Below are positions 12,604 to 16,272 of a stretch of DNA of 16,272 nucleotides, one piece after another (position 1 is the first letter of the stretch; the number at the start of each line of letters is the position of its first letter). The DNA lies in the NCBI GenBank assembly GCA_016234345.1, contig JACRFG010000065.1, positions 1-16,272 of the forward strand, written 5' to 3'. The position numbers were made by a program, and so were the translations under genes. Below the pieces are notes generated by a model. The model was not told where the DNA came from, ran no database searches, and saw nothing but the letters and a program-made list of their open reading frames with translations. The DNA comes from Candidatus Jorgensenbacteria bacterium. Its GTDB lineage: Bacteria > Patescibacteriota > Minisyncoccia > UBA6257 > GWB1-50-10.

Positions 12604-14514
12604 ATGTCATTAGAAGAATTGGAAAAAGAACTCTATCGCCGGACTACTGACGTAACGAAGCGCCGGGATAAAAAATCGACTGTGGTTGATGTATCTAAAG
12701 AACCGGCGGTTGGCGTTTGGAAAGAACTCGAAATTGACGATGCGGCAAACGCCGTTTCCGAAGAATCCGCACTTCACAAGCCGTCTAAAATAAAACTCAT
12801 TTTAGTTATGAGCGTGGTGGGGTTGGTTATCATCGGATTTATTGGAGTTTTTATTTTTTTTGCTCGAGGCCCCGAGCCAACCACATCGAATATTGAAGTA
12901 AAACTTTACAGTCCGACTGAAGTTTCTCGAGGCATACCCTTCGATTTTAACGTCCAAGTCGTAAATAATCTCGATACTTTGGTACGTGATGTGGCACTTA
13001 CCATAAATCTCCCTTCGGGAATAGTGAACCTGAATACATTAGATAGTGAGCGCCGTAATACCGAAGAGACGATTGGCGATGTCGGCGGCGGGACTTTAGC
13101 CAAACGCAGTTTTAAATTATTGCCGTCCGGTGAAGTCGATTCATTGCAAAAAATTACCGTAACCGTTGCTTATGCCGCCGGACAGAAAGCTCGTTTTGAA
13201 ACAGTTGCCAGCCAAGAAATTTTGATTCAAAGTCCGAGTATCAAACTCGAAGTTAAAAGGCCGGACTACTTACTTCGGAGTAGCGCCTTTGAGCTTAACG
13301 TGAGTTATGAGAACACATCGGATTTTAACTTTCCCGAGATAACCGTTGAAGCTCGTTATCCGTCATCGTTTAAATTTTTATCAGCCAGTCTTAACCCCGA
13401 TTCGTTGAATAATTACTGGAAACTTGGCGCACTTCGTGTCGGGTCTAATGGTAGTCTTCAAATCAAAGGATCGGTGGAAGGTACAACTGAGGCGCGTGTC
13501 TCAATCCCTATTATTTTATCGGCTAGGTTTTTAGATCACGATTACGAGCTTGCTCGTGAAGTGGTAAGCCTTACCATGGCGCCTTCGCCAATCGACATTC
13601 AAACATTAGTTAACCGTCGTACGGACTATATTGCTAAGATCGGTGACAATTTGGCTTATACCATTAAATTTCAAAACAACAGCGGTATCGCATTAGGAGA
13701 TGTTATTGTAAAAGCCATTCCGATCGGCGACCTGTTTGATTTTTCGTCGCTTCGCACGAACGGCACGGTTGATCTTTTGACCAATTCCATTACTTGGCGC
13801 GCATCGCAGGTTTCCGAGTTAAAGCTTGTTCCGCCGAATTCTACCGCTGAAGTTGGTTTTGTTTTAAATCTAAAGTCGCAATTCCCCATACGCAGGCTGA
13901 ACGATAAAAATTTTTATCTTCGCGTAAATACCGAAGTCGATTCGCCATCGGTGCCTTATTATTTAAACGCCGATAAAACCAGCGGTAAGGGTAGCTTCGA
14001 AACAAAAGTAGCCGGTCTTGTCGTTTTTGACGCGCAAGCTTTTTATCGCGATGCTGCTTCCGGTATCGTAAATCGAGGAAAACTTCCACTTCAGGTAAAC
14101 CAGCCCACAGAATTTACTATTCATTGGGTTATTCGTAATTATTCAACCGATATTAAGAATGTCGTGGTGAGAGGCGCGCTCGCGGGCGGAGTCGAGTGGA
14201 CTGGAGCGGTTAAATCAAACATAGATTCAGTCCCGCAGTTTAATGATCGAACCGGCGAAATTGTTTGGACGATTGATAAAAAAATTGCCGCGACAACCGG
14301 CGTTTTAAGTGAACCAGTAGAGGCAATTTTCCAGATTCGGGTTACGCCTAGCTCGGCGCAAGCGGGACAGTTTATGGCCCTTGCGGCCGACGCAACTTTG
14401 AAGGCAATTGACGATTTCACTGGTTTTGAAATTACTCAGCGCGATGGCGGTTTAGATACTTCATTACCTGATGATAAAACCGTTGGCTACGGCAGTGGTA
14501 CGGTCATGCCCTAA
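12604..14514 (+). CDS. Membrane-anchored surface protein with tandem Ig-like (DUF11-type) domains
   Basis: A 636-residue protein with a charged cytoplasmic N-terminus (1-62), one membrane helix (about 64-86) and a long extracytoplasmic region. The outer part holds about four beta-sandwich units, beginning near residues 95, 210, 330 and 475. They share the pattern of a strand, a hydrophobic Phe/Tyr strand with Asn (NVQVVNNLDTLVRDV, TIKFQNNSGIALGDV, HWVIRNYSTDIKNVV) and a Pro-Gly type turn, as in DUF11/CARDB-like repeats. It is likely part of the cell envelope or an adhesion scaffold. A longer frame begins at a TTG at 12532 inside recO, but ATG 12604 directly follows a TATAAT and starts the charged helix MSLEELEKEL, so I chose it. 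It sits between recO and glyS; no terminator separates it from glyS. Confidence 0.8.
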   Translation: MSLEELEKELYRRTTDVTKRRDKKSTVVDVSKEPAVGVWKELEIDDAANAVSEESALHKPSKIKLILVMSVVGLVIIGFIGVFIFFARGPEPTTSNIEVKLYSPTEVSRGIPFDFNVQVVNNLDTLVRDVALTINLPSGIVNLNTLDSERRNTEETIGDVGGGTLAKRSFKLLPSGEVDSLQKITVTVAYAAGQKARFETVASQEILIQSPSIKLEVKRPDYLLRSSAFELNVSYENTSDFNFPEITVEARYPSSFKFLSASLNPDSLNNYWKLGALRVGSNGSLQIKGSVEGTTEARVSIPIILSARFLDHDYELAREVVSLTMAPSPIDIQTLVNRRTDYIAKIGDNLAYTIKFQNNSGIALGDVIVKAIPIGDLFDFSSLRTNGTVDLLTNSITWRASQVSELKLVPPNSTAEVGFVLNLKSQFPIRRLNDKNFYLRVNTEVDSPSVPYYLNADKTSGKGSFETKVAGLVVFDAQAFYRDAASGIVNRGKLPLQVNQPTEFTIHWVIRNYSTDIKNVVVRGALAGGVEWTGAVKSNIDSVPQFNDRTGEIVWTIDKKIAATTGVLSEPVEAIFQIRVTPSSAQAGQFMALAADATLKAIDDFTGFEITQRDGGLDTSLPDDKTVGYGSGTVMP

Positions 14515-14532
14515 GAAGGCCCAATTATATAT

Positions 14533-15858
14533 ATGGATATTTTTGAAAAAATATACAGTTTAGCCAAACGTCGTGGTTTCATATATCCCGGTTCGGATAT
14601 TTACGGCGGTTTGGCCGGTACTTGGGATTATGGACCGCTCGGAGTTTTGCTGAAACAAAATATAAAAAAATTTTTCTGGGAATCGATGGTTGAGCGGAGA
14701 GACGACGTGGTTGGTTTAGACGGCGCTATACTCATGAATCCTCGGGTATGGGAAGCATCGGGACATTTAGAGTCTTTTTCAGATCCGTTAGTCGAATGCA
14801 AATCGTGCCACAAGCGTTTTAGAGCCGATACTTTGGAAGGGCCAAAATGTCCTGAATGCAAAGGCGAGCTCACCTCACCTAAGCAATTCAACTTGCTTAT
14901 GGAAGCGATGGTTGGCGTGATCGAAGGCGAAAAACAAAAAGTGTATCTTCGCGGTGAGATCACTCAGGGGGTACACGTAAATTTTAAAAACGTGGTTGAT
15001 TCAACCCGAGTAAAAATACCTTTTGGTATTGCTCAGATGGGCAAGGCATTCAGGAATGAAATTACACCGGGGCAGTTCACTTTCCGTTCTCGAGAATTTG
15101 AACAAATGGAACTTCAGTTTTACGTCGAAGCCGATGAAAAAGAGGCTGAAAAGTGGATTAAATATTGGAAAGAAGAACGGTTGCGTTGGTATTTCACGCT
15201 CGGCATAAAAAAAGAAAATCTCCGCTTTCGGGAACACAAAAAAGACGAACGGGCGCATTATGCTCGAGCGGCTTATGATATCGAATATCGTGTTCCGGGG
15301 GGTGAAGAGTGGAAAGAACTTGAAGGAATTCACAACCGCGGTGATTGGGATTTGAATCGCCATCAGAAATTTTCTGGCAAGGACCTTACTTATTTCGACG
15401 AGAAGACTAAAGAACGGTATCTGCCGTGGGTGATCGAAACCTCTGGAGGAATTGATAGAGGACTCCTTTTTTTCCTTATGGATTCTTATAATGAAGAACG
15501 CGTGGGTAAAGCGGAGGAAGAATCGAGAATTGTTCTACGGTTGAGTCCGAAATTGGCGCCATATAAAGCGGCTGTTTTTCCGCTTCTTGCCAATAAGCCT
15601 CAGTTAGTCGAGCTCGCACGCAAAGTGTATAATCAACTTAAAGATATAGGCATGATTGCTTGGGATGATCGTGGCAATATCGGTAAGCGTTACCGCACCC
15701 AAGATGAAATCGGTACTCCTTATTGTGTAACCGTTGATTTTGAAAGTTTGGATCAGGAAGACGCAACGGTACGAGATCGGGATTCGATGGAGCAAGTGAG
15801 GGTGAAAATTACCGATTTGGAGAAACATCTTAGAGATCATCTAAAGCTCCGCGTATGA
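14533..15858 (+). CDS. glyS: Glycyl-tRNA synthetase, single-chain dimeric type
   Basis: A class II synthetase of the eukaryote/archaeal/Gram-positive-like homodimer type, charging tRNA-Gly. Its 441 residues contain the N-terminal RRGFIYPGSDIYGGLAGTWDYGPLG, a four-Cys zinc site (C89, C92, C106, C109), motif 2 (FRNEITPGQFTFRSREFEQMELQFY region), motif 3 as ETSGGIDRGLLF, and a C-terminal anticodon-binding domain (about 345-441, APYKAAVFPLL to the end). ATG at 14533 has AGAAGG at 14514-14519, 13 nt upstream, a slightly long spacing. The upstream surface-protein gene stops 18 nt before it. The stop TGA overlaps the next ATG (ATGA), so translation of the following gene is probably coupled. The symbol glyS is used loosely; glyQS is also used for this form. 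Confidence 0.95.
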   Translation: MDIFEKIYSLAKRRGFIYPGSDIYGGLAGTWDYGPLGVLLKQNIKKFFWESMVERRDDVVGLDGAILMNPRVWEASGHLESFSDPLVECKSCHKRFRADTLEGPKCPECKGELTSPKQFNLLMEAMVGVIEGEKQKVYLRGEITQGVHVNFKNVVDSTRVKIPFGIAQMGKAFRNEITPGQFTFRSREFEQMELQFYVEADEKEAEKWIKYWKEERLRWYFTLGIKKENLRFREHKKDERAHYARAAYDIEYRVPGGEEWKELEGIHNRGDWDLNRHQKFSGKDLTYFDEKTKERYLPWVIETSGGIDRGLLFFLMDSYNEERVGKAEEESRIVLRLSPKLAPYKAAVFPLLANKPQLVELARKVYNQLKDIGMIAWDDRGNIGKRYRTQDEIGTPYCVTVDFESLDQEDATVRDRDSMEQVRVKITDLEKHLRDHLKLRV

Positions 15859-16272
15859 CAACGCTTAGAATTAAACATTTTTATGTATTAGCAGGAGCGA
15901 GCGTGATCATAGGCATTCTCGCGTTTAATTTGTCTAAAGCTGCACCGCCTTTAAATACGCCGGCGTCGCGTTTTAATATAGGTAATTTTGCCGTAGAAAT
16001 GAAAAGTGATATACGTGGTGGTGAGCGTAATAGTGTGTTTTCAATCTATCGCGGTAGTGATAAAATCATGCAGGTTGATGAATTTGATTTAAGAAAATTA
16101 TTGGGTGATGGGCGATCGTGGAATAGTTTTGAACCACTCGTTTCACAAAACGCCAATATTTATTTTTCAGCGCTTTGTCCTGGCGGTATTTGGGGATATT
16201 GCAATCGCGGCATCCTTTTCAAATTCGACGTTGAACGCAAGAAGGCCGAAAGGACCAACGAATCAATCCATC
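15855..16272 (+). CDS. Membrane-anchored protein of unknown function, cut at window end
   Basis: An open frame from ATG at 15855 continues without a stop to the window edge, 139 codons. The first residues (MTTLRIKHFYVLAGASVIIGILAFNL) form a basic start and one hydrophobic helix (about 9-26), a signal anchor or signal peptide. The visible rest is soluble, with aromatic and Gly-rich segments (GDGRSWNSFEPL, ALCPGGIWGYCNRGILFKF) and two Cys. It overlaps the glyS stop by four bases (ATGA). The exported region could not be matched to a family. Confidence 0.75.
   Translation, partial: MTTLRIKHFYVLAGASVIIGILAFNLSKAAPPLNTPASRFNIGNFAVEMKSDIRGGERNSVFSIYRGSDKIMQVDEFDLRKLLGDGRSWNSFEPLVSQNANIYFSALCPGGIWGYCNRGILFKFDVERKKAERTNESIH

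Noticed and set aside
14533..15858. UGA recoded to glycine, as in Gracilibacteria
   Set aside because: TGA ends the KAS III-like gene just before a terminator and ends glyS at the family's normal length, so it acts as a stop.

Overview
The window looks like a chromosomal segment of a Candidate Phyla Radiation (Patescibacteria, probably Parcubacteria-like) bacterium. This is inferred from content: small housekeeping enzymes (a 177-aa RecO, a 728-aa ValRS without the C-terminal coiled coil, a single-chain GlyRS), a DUF4342 protein, many short lineage-specific membrane proteins, moderate AT richness and tightly packed operons. TGA is used as a stop (fabH-like gene, glyS), so the genetic code looks standard. 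I saw no tRNA, rRNA, CRISPR array, transposase or phage gene. No gene-free stretch exceeds 300 bases.

Layout. 1-172: upstream region with a cut palindromic repeat and a likely promoter. 173-1333 (+): a ketoacyl-ACP synthase III-like enzyme with an intact Cys-His-Asn triad. 1402-1599 (-) and 1819-2076 (+): a small membrane protein and a DUF4342 protein, diverging from a region with two good promoters placed symmetrically around a palindrome. 2077-2286: a hairpin-rich intergenic region, possibly a small RNA. 2287-3135 (-): a four-helix membrane protein with an SPFH-like C-terminus. 3231-5122 (+): murD and an unknown helical protein. 5155-8498 (-): valS, then prsW (overlapping it by 7 nt), then hsp20. 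8730-9002 (+): a small membrane protein with a Cys-rich tail. 9042-10667 (-): tsaD and an unknown protein. 10891-11214 (+): an unknown small protein. 11346-11510 (+): a 54-aa membrane protein with its own promoter and terminator. 11632-16272 (+): doxX, recO, a large anchored surface protein with Ig-like repeats, glyS, and a membrane-anchored protein cut by the window end.

Genes with recognisable jobs cover cell-wall precursor synthesis (MurD), translation (ValRS, GlyRS, TsaD for t6A), recombination repair (RecO), protein quality control (Hsp20, PrsW) and envelope functions (DoxX, surface protein, small membrane proteins).

The strongest unexplained signal is a dispersed imperfect palindrome (about 36 bp, half-site GCCTCAATTTTCACGCA). 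It occurs at 1-17 (cut), 1689-1724, 8548-8583 and 10748-10803. The three complete copies all lie between divergently transcribed genes, and in three promoters the -10 hexamer sits 54.5-55.5 bp from the palindrome centre. It may be the operator of an unknown regulator or a promoter-associated structural repeat. Other points of interest are apparently leaderless starts (valS, the surface protein, hsp20), a short upstream ORF overlapping the doxX start, and the hairpin-rich region at 2138-2275.
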